Source: Falseniella ignava CCUG 37419
GTDB taxonomy: Bacteria; Bacillota; Bacilli; Lactobacillales; Aerococcaceae
NCBI RefSeq assembly: GCF_000301055.1
Contig: NZ_JH932301.1
Span: 220,742 to 269,734, forward strand
DNA: 48,993 bases
Direction: 5' to 3'
Every line of letters begins with the position of its first letter. Within the stretch, counting starts at the first letter, position 1. Below are positions 23,019 through 31,278 of the stretch, in pieces. Below the pieces are notes generated by a model. It was not told the origin of the DNA. It saw nothing but the letters and a program-made list of their open reading frames with translations, and did not search any database. The translations under genes and the position numbers were made by a program.

Positions 23019-24236
23019 ATGAAAAAAATAATGTTAAAACTTGTAGCGGCAGTCATGCTACTAAGCGTTTTCGTTCCGAGCTTATTCACTGCAGTTCACG
23101 CAGAAGAGAAAGCGGAGCAAACCGTGAGTATTTTAGTTCCTGGTTATGATACAGGTTACTTACGTGAAGAACTTGATGCCGGTATTAAAGCTTTTGAAGA
23201 AGCTGAAGGGATTAAAGTTGAAGTCATTCCTGTAGGATGGGATGAATTAAACAGCCGTATTGTTCAATTAGTAAATGGCGGACAAGCGCCAGATATTATG
23301 CTAATTGGGACACGTTCACTTCGTCAATTCCGTGATGAAGGAATTATTCGCGACTTAGATGAATTCATTACACCTGAATTTATTGAACCGCGTGTTGAAA
23401 GTGTCTATCACACAGCAACGATTGACGGTAAACAATATGGTATTCCAATGGCGTTCTCAAGTCGTGCATTAATCTACCGTACAGACTTAATTGAAACACC
23501 GCCAACCAATTGGGACGAATTATTAGAAGTGGCAGAAAAAGTCAAAGAAGAACATGATATTTATGGATTCTACTTACCAATCGACGGACCAGGAACTTCG
23601 ATTGAATTAATGAACTTCTTCTACCAAAATGATGGCTTCCCAGTAAGTGAATCAGGTGAATTCCAACTTAATACACCTGAAATTGTTGAAACTGCAGAAT
23701 ACTTAAAACAATTCGTCGATAAAGATTTAGTTCCAAGTCCACTTGAATCTGAACGTAACGATCAAATTAAAATGTTCGTTAATGGAGACTTAGCAATGTT
23801 CGTAACAGGTCCATGGGATCAAGAAGCTTTAGAAGAACATAAAGAAGAATACCCATACGCAGTGGCACCCCTACCAGAAGGTAAACATCCAGGCGTTAAC
23901 ATTGCAACGGACTCTTACGTTATTACACAAGGAGCTAAAAATCCAGAAGGTGCATGGAAATTCATTGAATTTATGGGTCAAGAAGAATTCCAACGTCCAG
24001 TGAGTGAAGCATTCAACTGGTTCCCAATTCTTAAAGCTGAAGAAGCTGACGAAAGATTCCAAACAGACTTTATGAAACCGTTCTTAGAGACCATTGCTTT
24101 CGGTTACCCAGACCCACATACACCAAACTGGGATGAGTTTAACCGTGCATTCGTTCAAGCTTTACAAGAAACCTTGTTAGGTGAAAAAGACGGTCAAACT
24201 GCCTTTGATGAAGCTCAAAAAGAAGTCGCTGAATAA
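23019..24236 (+). CDS. Sugar-type ABC substrate-binding protein (family 1), importer 2
   Basis: A 405-residue family-1 binding protein. The signal peptide ends TAVHAEE with no lipobox cysteine. The mature part shows EEAEGIKVEVIPVGWDEL, PDIMLIGTRSLRQF and GPWDQEALEEH. The frame is open upstream into the methyltransferase gene, but AAGGAG 6 bases before the ATG at 23019 and the signal peptide set the start. It is 17 bases from the methyltransferase stop, so it is co-transcribed with the corrinoid genes. It is only distantly similar to the importer 1 protein, so the ligands may differ. Confidence 0.88.
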   Translation: MKKIMLKLVAAVMLLSVFVPSLFTAVHAEEKAEQTVSILVPGYDTGYLREELDAGIKAFEEAEGIKVEVIPVGWDELNSRIVQLVNGGQAPDIMLIGTRSLRQFRDEGIIRDLDEFITPEFIEPRVESVYHTATIDGKQYGIPMAFSSRALIYRTDLIETPPTNWDELLEVAEKVKEEHDIYGFYLPIDGPGTSIELMNFFYQNDGFPVSESGEFQLNTPEIVETAEYLKQFVDKDLVPSPLESERNDQIKMFVNGDLAMFVTGPWDQEALEEHKEEYPYAVAPLPEGKHPGVNIATDSYVITQGAKNPEGAWKFIEFMGQEEFQRPVSEAFNWFPILKAEEADERFQTDFMKPFLETIAFGYPDPHTPNWDEFNRAFVQALQETLLGEKDGQTAFDEAQKEVAE

Positions 24237-24246
24237 TTTTTAAACG

Positions 24247-24286
24247 AAAAATTTTTGCTGGGCCAATTGAGCCCAGCAAAATTTTA
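24247..24286. terminator. Hairpin between binding-protein and permease genes, importer 2
   Basis: GCTGGGC (24257-24263) pairs with GCCCAGC (24271-24277); flanking A/T runs extend the stem to about 15 bp. It occupies the same place as the hairpin in importer 1, so partial termination or mRNA stabilisation is likely. Confidence 0.65.
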
Positions 24287-24318
24287 AATCAATGGGAGTC
24301 TGAAGGAGGGATTATCAG

Positions 24319-25188
24319 ATGCGAAAACATACCGATTGGGTACCTTATACTTTGATTATGCCAGCAATTATTCTTTTGATTATTTTATATGGTTATCCTT
24401 TTTTCTTGACATTGATTCAGTCATTTCAAGAAGTGCGATTGTTTGGTGGCGAGTCGACTTGGGTAGCGTGGGGGAATTTTAAAAAGATTTTTACCGATAG
24501 TTCTTATGTAAAAAGCTTGTCGATCACCTTGCGTTATGCGATTTTTACGGTATTTCTTAAAATTGTAATTGGCTTTATATTCGCCATGTTGTTAAATAGC
24601 GATATTTACTGTAAGAAGTTCGTGCGTTTTCTGTTCCTTTTACCATGGGCAATGCCACAAATTGCGGTAGGGATTGTATGGAAATGGATTCTCGACGGTA
24701 AATATGGTTATTTAAATTACTTTTTACAGCAGATCAATGTGATTAGCTCAAATATTTCTTGGTTAGCTCGTCCAGATATTACACTCTATGTCGTCGGGAT
24801 TGTTGATGCTTGGATGGGATGGCCTTTAGTGACGATGATGTTCTTATCGGGACTAGAAAATATTCCAACGAGTCTTTATGAAGCAGCGCGTGTCGACGGT
24901 GCAGGTTATTGGTCCCGCTTTGTCAATATTACCTTAGCTCAGATGAAGAGCATTATTATGGTGACCTTAACATTGGTAACCATCTGGACTTTCAACTCCT
25001 TTAACGTTCTCTATGTTATGACGGAAGGCGGACCACTTCGCTCAACGGAAACATTAATGATGCGCGTCTATAACGAAAGCTTCCGTAATTTTAACTTCGG
25101 AATTAGTAGTGCGCTTTCGGTTTTAATTTTAATTTTCTTAGTCCTTATTACGTTCAACTATATTCGTAATATCTTGAAGGAACAGTAG
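24319..25188 (+). CDS. Sugar-type ABC permease, importer 2 (MalF/UgpA-like)
   Basis: A 289-residue six-helix permease. The EAA loop YEAARVDGAGYWSRFVNITL and the GGPLRSTETLMMRVYNESF segment are typical of carbohydrate uptake family 1. AAGGAGGG precedes the ATG. The partner permease gene follows after 8 bases. Confidence 0.9.
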   Translation: MRKHTDWVPYTLIMPAIILLIILYGYPFFLTLIQSFQEVRLFGGESTWVAWGNFKKIFTDSSYVKSLSITLRYAIFTVFLKIVIGFIFAMLLNSDIYCKKFVRFLFLLPWAMPQIAVGIVWKWILDGKYGYLNYFLQQINVISSNISWLARPDITLYVVGIVDAWMGWPLVTMMFLSGLENIPTSLYEAARVDGAGYWSRFVNITLAQMKSIIMVTLTLVTIWTFNSFNVLYVMTEGGPLRSTETLMMRVYNESFRNFNFGISSALSVLILIFLVLITFNYIRNILKEQ

Positions 25189-25196
25189 GTGATGAC

Positions 25197-26015
25197 ATGC
25201 AAAGAAAATTACGAACAGCAATTGTTATTTTAATTGGGCTTTTAATCAACTTGCCGATTATCATTATGGTTATTTCTTCGTTAAGTTCCTACTCTAACCT
25301 CTTGCAAAATCCGGTTCACAGTTTTGAGTGGCCACCGATGTGGGAAAATTATACGGAGACGCTCTTTGGTGAAAAAAGCATTATTAAACCGTTAATCAAC
25401 AGTTTGGTTGTCTCAGGGGTTACGATGGTGCTATGTACCAGCGTTGCGGTCTTAGCGAGCTATGCGACAACGCGTTATCCGATTCGATTTAAAAAAGGTT
25501 TTCTTTATACGGTCCTACTATTTCAGATGTTTTCACCCGTCTTACTCTCTGGACCACTTTATGCCATCTTTAATACGTTAGGTATTTTAGATACTCGCTT
25601 ATCACTGATTATTGGTAACACGGCGAGTTGCTTGCCGATGACGATTTGGTTATTGTATACCTATTTACAAGGGATTCCGCTCTATATCGAAGAAGCTGCG
25701 CGAATGGATGGCTGCACTTGGTATGAGAGTGTCTTCCATGTGTTGCTTCCAATGGCGTTACCGGGAATTATAACGGCTAGCTTATTTGCCTTTATTTCTG
25801 CTTGGGGAGATATTATCTTCGCCCGCTCAAGTATTTTGAATATGGCGAATAACACGTTGCCGCTAGCTATTATTCGTTTCGAAGAATATAATCGGACACG
25901 TTGGGATCTACAACTGGCTGCCAGTACGATTTCAACCATCCCAGTCTTTGTATTCTTTATGTTTATTCAAAATTCAATTGGCCGTGGGTTAATGCAAACA
26001 AGTAGTAAGGAGTAG
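25197..26015 (+). CDS. Sugar-type ABC permease, importer 2 (MalG/UgpE-like)
   Basis: A 272-residue permease with six predicted helices and the EAA loop EEAARMDGCTWYESVFHVLL. AGGTGA precedes the ATG. It pairs with the upstream permease; the ATPase gene starts 4 bases after its stop. Confidence 0.9.
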   Translation: MQRKLRTAIVILIGLLINLPIIIMVISSLSSYSNLLQNPVHSFEWPPMWENYTETLFGEKSIIKPLINSLVVSGVTMVLCTSVAVLASYATTRYPIRFKKGFLYTVLLFQMFSPVLLSGPLYAIFNTLGILDTRLSLIIGNTASCLPMTIWLLYTYLQGIPLYIEEAARMDGCTWYESVFHVLLPMALPGIITASLFAFISAWGDIIFARSSILNMANNTLPLAIIRFEEYNRTRWDLQLAASTISTIPVFVFFMFIQNSIGRGLMQTSSKE

Positions 26016-26019
26016 AACT

Positions 26020-27063
26020 ATGTCAAAAGTAACGATTGATAACGTCACAAAATCTTATAGTCGTGACACTACTATTTTTACCGATTTATCGCTGGTCTTC
26101 CCAGACAATGAATTTATCGTTATTCTAGGGCCGTCTGGTTGTGGTAAGACGACCTTGCTTCGGATGATAGCCGGATTAGAGGATTTCGATAAAGGACGTA
26201 TCTTAATTGACGAGACCGATGTCTCAAATATGAAGCCTGAGCAACGTGATATTGCGATGGTGTTCCAAAACTATGCGCTCTATCCGCAAAAGACGGTCTA
26301 TCAAAATATGGAGTTCGGTCTTAAAATGCGTAAAGTTCCAGCTGAAGAGCGTGCCGAACGTATTAAAAATGCGAGTGAAATTCTAGGCTTAGATCAGTTA
26401 TTAGATCGCTATCCAAAACAATTATCTGGTGGACAACGCCAACGGGTAGCATTAGGGCGAGCTCTAGTGCGCGATCCTAAATTATTCTTGCTCGACGAGC
26501 CTTTATCGAACTTAGATGCGAAGCTTCGAATTAAGATGCGCTCAGAAATTATCCAACTTTATCAACGAATTGGTAAAACAATGATCTATGTGACGCATGA
26601 CCAGACTGAAGCGATGACGATGGGAACACGCATTTTATTAATGAATGAAGGTTTAATTCAGCAATATGATGTTCCGGAAAAATTATACGATGAACCCGCG
26701 AATATTTTTGTGGCACAATTTATCGGAAGTCCACAAATGAATATTGTCAGTGAACCGGTTCAAAATGGGAAAGTGAAATTTGGAAATATTACGTTAAATG
26801 TGCCGGAGGGGTACCAAGGTGATCGAATTCATATTGGATTGCGGGCAGAAGATTTACAAATTGCTGACGGTGAATTCTATGAAGTATCACATACAGAAAA
26901 CTTAGGAAACGAACAATTAATCTATCTTTATGATGACCAAGGTGAGGAAATTGTGGTGCGAGATTACGAACGTACACAGCTAGAACCAGGTCAGCGTGTC
27001 GGATTAACCTTGTTAGATCATAAGATTCATTGGTTCGACCATCAGACAGGGGAGCGAGTTTAA
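26020..27063 (+). CDS. Sugar ABC transporter ATP-binding protein, MsmX/UgpC-like
   Basis: A 347-residue ATPase. Walker A GPSGCGKT (37-44), Q-loop VFQNYALYP, signature LSGGQRQR, Walker B LLDEPLSNLDAKLR and H-loop VTHD are followed by a C-terminal TOBE/OB regulatory domain (about 240-347), as in MalK, UgpC and MsmX. AAGGAG lies 7 bases before the ATG. As the only CUT1-type ATPase in the window it may drive both importers, as MsmX does in Bacillus; that sharing is inference. Confidence 0.92.
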   Translation: MSKVTIDNVTKSYSRDTTIFTDLSLVFPDNEFIVILGPSGCGKTTLLRMIAGLEDFDKGRILIDETDVSNMKPEQRDIAMVFQNYALYPQKTVYQNMEFGLKMRKVPAEERAERIKNASEILGLDQLLDRYPKQLSGGQRQRVALGRALVRDPKLFLLDEPLSNLDAKLRIKMRSEIIQLYQRIGKTMIYVTHDQTEAMTMGTRILLMNEGLIQQYDVPEKLYDEPANIFVAQFIGSPQMNIVSEPVQNGKVKFGNITLNVPEGYQGDRIHIGLRAEDLQIADGEFYEVSHTENLGNEQLIYLYDDQGEEIVVRDYERTQLEPGQRVGLTLLDHKIHWFDHQTGERV

Positions 27064-27069
27064 TTATTG

Positions 27070-27972
27070 ATGAATGCGAGAAGAATATTAGATTGTTATG
27101 CGAGTGATTTTGAGCAAATGAATCGGAAGATGCTGTTGCAATCCATAGCTGCTGCGGAAGGTCGTACGGTACTCGTTGAATTAAAAGAAAGTTTTGAATC
27201 ATATATAAAAGACTTGACCAATTCTGAATTGGCAGTGGCAGCCGGCGCGGATTTGATTTTATTGAATCAGTTGAATGTACTAGAACCGGTTATACTAGGG
27301 ATCGACCAAGCTGACCGTCCGGTTCAACGCTTAAAAGAATTAGTCGGTGTTCCGTTAGGGGTTAACTTGGAGCCGATTGTGCCGACATCTGCTCAAACCT
27401 ACGAACCATTGGAAACGATGATATCCGGTCGGAAGCTAAGTGTTGAAACACTAGACGTTATTGAGAATTTGTCGTTGGATTTCTTATGTATTACAGGGAA
27501 TCCAAAATCAGGCGTTACGAACGAAGGAATTGTACAGAGTATTCAACTTGCCAAAGAACATTATTCAGGAATCATTATGGTAGGGAAAATGCATTCTGCA
27601 GCCATTCAAGAGCCGGTCATGACAGAAGCCGTTGCGGAGCAATTTGTAGAAGCAGGAGCTGATGTGGTCTTATTACCAGCCGTTGGGACGATTCCGGGTT
27701 TTACGATGGAGGAATTCCTAGCGTGTCAACGTATTATCCGTCAATCAGGTAAGTTGGTCATGGCTGTTAATGGAGCGAGCCAGTGTTGTGCACCGAGAGA
27801 TGTAATCCGTCAGATTGCTTTGAATAGCAAAGTAGGCGGCGCTGATATCCATCACATTGGATCATCGAACAGTGGTGGTGTGGCACCTTTTGAGAATATT
27901 TATGAATTGTCGATGACCATTCGTGGAGAAAATCACACATTAAGACAATTAGCGAGATCGATTCGACGTTAG
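27070..27972 (+). CDS. DUF7916-like TIM-barrel protein, function unknown
   Basis: A 300-residue protein of a family often labelled haloacid dehalogenase-like hydrolase, a label the sequence does not support (no DxDxT motif). The start RILDCYASDFEQMNRKMLLQ, AAGADLILLNQLNV, TGNPKSGVTN and GADVVLLPAVGTIPG fit a beta/alpha barrel such as those of phosphosugar or pterin-binding enzymes. I recall it as DUF7916; the name should be checked. It has a weak ribosome site and probably relies on coupling to the ATPase gene 6 bases upstream. Its place among methyltransferase and importer genes suggests it handles the imported compound or a one-carbon carrier. Confidence 0.5.
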   Translation: MNARRILDCYASDFEQMNRKMLLQSIAAAEGRTVLVELKESFESYIKDLTNSELAVAAGADLILLNQLNVLEPVILGIDQADRPVQRLKELVGVPLGVNLEPIVPTSAQTYEPLETMISGRKLSVETLDVIENLSLDFLCITGNPKSGVTNEGIVQSIQLAKEHYSGIIMVGKMHSAAIQEPVMTEAVAEQFVEAGADVVLLPAVGTIPGFTMEEFLACQRIIRQSGKLVMAVNGASQCCAPRDVIRQIALNSKVGGADIHHIGSSNSGGVAPFENIYELSMTIRGENHTLRQLARSIRR

Positions 27973-27981
27973 GAGAAAAAT

Positions 27982-28680
27982 ATGGACGCAAAATTAGAAA
28001 AAGGTTTAACGATTTATTTTATTCGTCATGGGGAGACTTACTTCAATTTACATCAACGAACGCAAGGTTGGGTAGATCCGTTTTTGACCCCTAAAGGGAT
28101 TGAAGATATGCGCCAAGTTGGCAAGCGTCTTAGCCGAGTGCGTTTTGATGCAGCCATTGTCAGTGACTTGAAGCGTACCACGAGAACGGCGGAGATTTTA
28201 CTAGGTGAAAGTATTTATCCACGTTGGATGGTGCCAATTCGCGAATTAGCGGATTTCCGTGAGATTAGTTTTGGGAGTTTTGAAGGAATGACTGCCAATG
28301 AAACATGGGAAATACTCCGGCAATATCTCGGTTTCCCTTCGGTTGAAGCGATGTTAAATGAAACAACCGAGGCCGAGCGGCTCTCTGCACTGAAACCGGC
28401 AGATTTGCATGGTGAGGGTGAAGATTATCAAGATTATTTGGCTCACTTACATGTTGGGGCAGATAAACTGCTTGATGAGTTAGGAGATACGGATGCGACC
28501 TTACTCTTTGTGGGGCACAGTATTAATATCCGTCATATTTTACAATATTTGATTCCGAAAGAAGACCATATTCCAGAGCTTTATGATATGTATTCGATGA
28601 AAAATGGCGGGGTTATTACGATTAATAATCAATCCGGATATTTTAAAATTCACCAATACATGGATAAATTTTATGAGTAA
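27982..28680 (+). CDS. Histidine phosphatase family protein
   Basis: A 232-residue phosphoglycerate-mutase-like phosphatase. The phosphohistidine motif RHGET is near residue 16, the second arginine lies in SDLKRTTRTAE, and the C-terminal FVGHSINIRH supplies the second catalytic histidine. The length and insertions fit a small-molecule phosphatase rather than a glycolytic mutase. GGAG precedes the ATG. It may dephosphorylate an intermediate of the imported substrate; inferred only from the operon. Confidence 0.85.
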   Translation: MDAKLEKGLTIYFIRHGETYFNLHQRTQGWVDPFLTPKGIEDMRQVGKRLSRVRFDAAIVSDLKRTTRTAEILLGESIYPRWMVPIRELADFREISFGSFEGMTANETWEILRQYLGFPSVEAMLNETTEAERLSALKPADLHGEGEDYQDYLAHLHVGADKLLDELGDTDATLLFVGHSINIRHILQYLIPKEDHIPELYDMYSMKNGGVITINNQSGYFKIHQYMDKFYE

Positions 28681-28694
28681 AGGAGACGATGCCA

Positions 28695-29723
28695 ATGGAA
28701 CTCACTTCCGCTGAACGTTGGGAAAGACTTCATACGCAATCCCCATTAGATACGATGCCGGTCGTACTCTTTGATAATTTAGTGAGCGCTAAATTAATCG
28801 ACCGAACTTACCTTGAATCTGAAGCAGACGCGACATTATTGCTTGAGAAGTTATTAAAAAGTTATCAAACCTTTAAAGCAGATTCCGTCTCTTTAAATTA
28901 TTCGATGAGCGAAATCAATCAGGTGCTTGGCGGTGAAAGTAAAGTTACTCATCCAAATACTTCACGTAGTATTGTGGCTTATCCTGCCCAAGCATTAGAC
29001 GACGTTGCGGCATTGCCAGAGTTGGCATTGGAGACACTTCCGGTTACTTTAAGGTTGCGTCAAGCCATCGAACATTTTCTTAATGAGACACATGGAGAAG
29101 TCCCAGTTCGTCTTCATTTTAGAGGTCCTTTCAGTATGGTAGCAGGTTTGATTGAATCGGAGAAAATTTTACGCGGTATGCGCCGAGATCCAGAAGGACT
29201 CCATGCAGCGTTAGCTTATACGACACAATTAGCCACACAGCTCGTTGAATGTTTCAGTGATTTGGCACCGATTATCTACAATATAAGCGATCCGGTGGCG
29301 AGTGGTAGTTTAATTAGCCACAAGCAATACGAGGCGTTTGCCTTTCCATATACGCAACAACTTGTCGAAACATTGCATCAACAAAATCAACGCGTACACC
29401 TACACATTTGTGGTAATACGGAACGAGCATTACCGTTGATTCAACAAACGGGTGTGGATGCATTTAGTATGGATCAAGTGGTTGATGTGGCAAAGGCTTT
29501 TGAAATGACTGATCATCAGTTGTTGCTGATGGGCAATGTCGATCCCGTTAAGTTTTTCTTAGAGGGAACACCTGAAGAAATCAAGCAGGAAGTTGAACGC
29601 ATTGCTCAAGCCGCAAAAGATGCAAAAGGAACATTAATTCTAGCTCCAGGATGTGATTTGCCTTATGATACACCGATTGAACAAATTCAGGCCTTTATGG
29701 AAGCAGCACGCGCTTGTTCGTAA
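28695..29723 (+). CDS. UroD-family corrinoid methyltransferase (copy 2)
   Basis: A 342-residue second methyltransferase of the UroD superfamily, clearly paralogous to the one at 21964. The zinc ligands are conserved: His237 and Cys239 in HICGNT and Cys320 in APGC; SDPVASGSLIS matches the same block. I prefer the ATG at 28695 (9 bases after AAAGGAG) over the ATG two codons earlier, only 3 bases from that site. The two copies could split the work: substrate-to-corrinoid and corrinoid-to-acceptor. It is the last gene of the island, just before the SRP RNA. Confidence 0.84.
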   Translation: MELTSAERWERLHTQSPLDTMPVVLFDNLVSAKLIDRTYLESEADATLLLEKLLKSYQTFKADSVSLNYSMSEINQVLGGESKVTHPNTSRSIVAYPAQALDDVAALPELALETLPVTLRLRQAIEHFLNETHGEVPVRLHFRGPFSMVAGLIESEKILRGMRRDPEGLHAALAYTTQLATQLVECFSDLAPIIYNISDPVASGSLISHKQYEAFAFPYTQQLVETLHQQNQRVHLHICGNTERALPLIQQTGVDAFSMDQVVDVAKAFEMTDHQLLLMGNVDPVKFFLEGTPEEIKQEVERIAQAAKDAKGTLILAPGCDLPYDTPIEQIQAFMEAARACS

Positions 29724-29734
29724 AAGGGTGTGAC

Positions 29735-29763
29735 TTGCTTTCAAGAGAAACCTATGATACTAT
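29735..29763 (+). promoter_or_regulatory. Promoter of the SRP RNA gene
   Basis: TTGCTT (29735-29740), 17 bases, TACTAT (29758-29763) with TG at the extended -10 position. An overlapping TGACTT-16-TATGAT alternative exists. Confidence 0.55.
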
Positions 29764-29766
29764 AAA

Positions 29767-29846
29767 GATGCCAATGGTGGAGTCACGAACCGGGTCAGGA
29801 TCGGGAGATAGCAGCTCTAAGTGACGAAGCCATGTGGTATTTTTTT
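29767..29846 (+). ncRNA. ffs: Small signal recognition particle RNA (4.5S-like)
   Basis: About 80 nucleotides with the SRP domain IV core: ACCGGGTCAGGA on the 5' side and AGCAGCTCTAAGTGA on the 3' side. Outer helices form from ATGCCA/TGGTAT and GTCAC/GTGAC. The apical helix is AUC-GGGA-GAU, where most bacteria have UCC-GGAA-GGA: a covarying change that keeps a GNRA tetraloop. A T run follows. Position before dnaX agrees with other Lactobacillales. This short Alu-less form is the type found in the order. Confidence 0.88.
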
Positions 29847-29857
29847 ATATTCAAGTG

Positions 29858-29885
29858 AGCGCCATTCCGAAAGGAGGCGCTTTTT
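29858..29885 (+). terminator. Terminator downstream of ffs
   Basis: AGCGCC (29858-29863) pairs with GGCGCT (29876-29881) plus T residues. It gives a second stop after the SRP RNA. The remaining roughly 100 bases before the NUDIX gene hold nothing else I can support. Confidence 0.7.
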
Positions 29886-29993
29886 AATTGATTGTGATTC
29901 ATCCAGTCTTTGGAATATAAAACCCTCAAAAAATCATCAGATAGTGTATAATAGGAGTAATTAACTGGAGAAGATGTAAGTGAGGGATAATGG

Positions 29994-30416
29994 ATGCAAG
30001 TACAAGAAAAATCATGCGGCGCTGTAGTATATTATACTGACCACGGCGAAAATCATTATTTATTGATTTGTCACCGGAATGGGGGTCATTGGGCCTTTGC
30101 GAAAGGGCATGTCGAAGCAGGTGAAACAGAAATCGAAACAGCTCAACGTGAGATTCAAGAAGAAACAGGATTGAATGTTACGATTGATCCGCGCTTCAGA
30201 ACGTCGGTGAGCTATTCACCGAGTCCAGGTGTTCAAAAAGAAGTAGTTTACTTTGTAGCTTTATCCGACCAATTAACGGTGACTCAACAAATCGAAGAAG
30301 TTACCAATGTTCTTTGGTTGCCTTATTCACTTGCCTTGGAACGGCTCACTTATGAGAATGATCGAGATATTTTAACGCAAGCTCAGCAATATTTATTGAC
30401 AAAGGAAGGCGAATAA
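29994..30416 (+). CDS. NUDIX hydrolase (Ap4A hydrolase-like)
   Basis: A 140-residue NUDIX protein with a complete NUDIX box from Gly38 to Leu60 (GHVEAGE...REIQEETGL). The N-terminal SCGAVVYY and WAFAKGHVE blocks resemble diadenosine tetraphosphate hydrolases. The substrate is not proven. The stop is one base before the TTG start of the rRNA methyltransferase gene, so the two are coupled. Confidence 0.87.
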   Translation: MQVQEKSCGAVVYYTDHGENHYLLICHRNGGHWAFAKGHVEAGETEIETAQREIQEETGLNVTIDPRFRTSVSYSPSPGVQKEVVYFVALSDQLTVTQQIEEVTNVLWLPYSLALERLTYENDRDILTQAQQYLLTKEGE

Positions 30417-30417
30417 A

Positions 30418-31245
30418 TTGAGTATCCGATACCAATGTCCAGTTTGCCAGCAACCTCTGCAAATCGAAGGTCGCAGCATGAAATGTCCGAAGGGACATCA
30501 TTTTGATTTTGCTAAAGAAGGCTATATTAACTTGCTTCTACAAGGACATTCGACGAAATATGACAAATCGTTATTCCATGCTCGACGGGAATTAAATGAT
30601 CGAACGAAGCTGTATCAACCGGTTATTGATTGTATCACTCACATCTTGACGGCGAATGGATCACTAGCCCTCAAGTTGCTTGATGCTGGAACAGGTGAAG
30701 GTTACATCTTGAATCAAGTTGATCAACAATTAAAAGAACAAGGTATTCATTCCGATGCTGTAGGCATTGATATTGCCAAAGACGGTATTCGTCAAGCTGC
30801 CAAAACTTATCGAGCAATCGATTGGGTGGTGAGCGATTTGGCCAACGTACCTCTAACGGGACAACAATTTGATGGCATTTTGAATGTCCTAAGTCCCTCT
30901 AATTATCAGGAATTTAATCGATTGCTACGTCCTGGAGGGCAAGTCATTAAAGTGATTCCAAGTACCCACTACTTAAAAGAACTACGTGAGAGAATCTACA
31001 ATACATCTGATCGCTCGCAATATGATAATACTAAAGTTAAAACCTTGTTCTACCAACATTATCCCGCTGTTCAGAGCCAAATCTTAGAATACATTGTGAG
31101 ATTAACTCCGACGGATTTGGCATTACTCATCGATATGACGCCGCTGACTTGGGGGTTGAATTCTCAGCAGCGTCAACAATTATTAAATCATTCAATTGAT
31201 CAAGTGACGATGCATTTTGAAGTGTTGGTGGGGCAAACAAACTAA
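30418..31245 (+). CDS. rlmA: 23S rRNA (guanine-N1)-methyltransferase, RlmA family
   Basis: A 275-residue SAM-dependent methyltransferase of the RlmA group, which modifies G745 or G748 in helix 35 of 23S rRNA. The N-terminal zinc finger has Cys7, Cys10, Cys23 and His27. The family segment KEGYINLLL follows, then a Rossmann SAM motif (LLDAGTGEGY) and VLSPSNYQEFNRLLRPGG. TTG start with AAGGAAGG upstream. Whether it is of the I (G745) or II (G748, tylosin-linked) type is not clear. Confidence 0.82.
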   Translation: MSIRYQCPVCQQPLQIEGRSMKCPKGHHFDFAKEGYINLLLQGHSTKYDKSLFHARRELNDRTKLYQPVIDCITHILTANGSLALKLLDAGTGEGYILNQVDQQLKEQGIHSDAVGIDIAKDGIRQAAKTYRAIDWVVSDLANVPLTGQQFDGILNVLSPSNYQEFNRLLRPGGQVIKVIPSTHYLKELRERIYNTSDRSQYDNTKVKTLFYQHYPAVQSQILEYIVRLTPTDLALLIDMTPLTWGLNSQQRQQLLNHSIDQVTMHFEVLVGQTN

Positions 31246-31278
31246 GCATTTTACTATAAATTGAGAAAGGAGCGCGCC

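Noticed and set aside
21964-29723. Uroporphyrinogen decarboxylase (HemE) for the two UroD-type genes
   Set aside because: They carry the HxC...C zinc set of the methyltransferase branch and sit with corrinoid protein and reactivase genes; no other haem gene is near.
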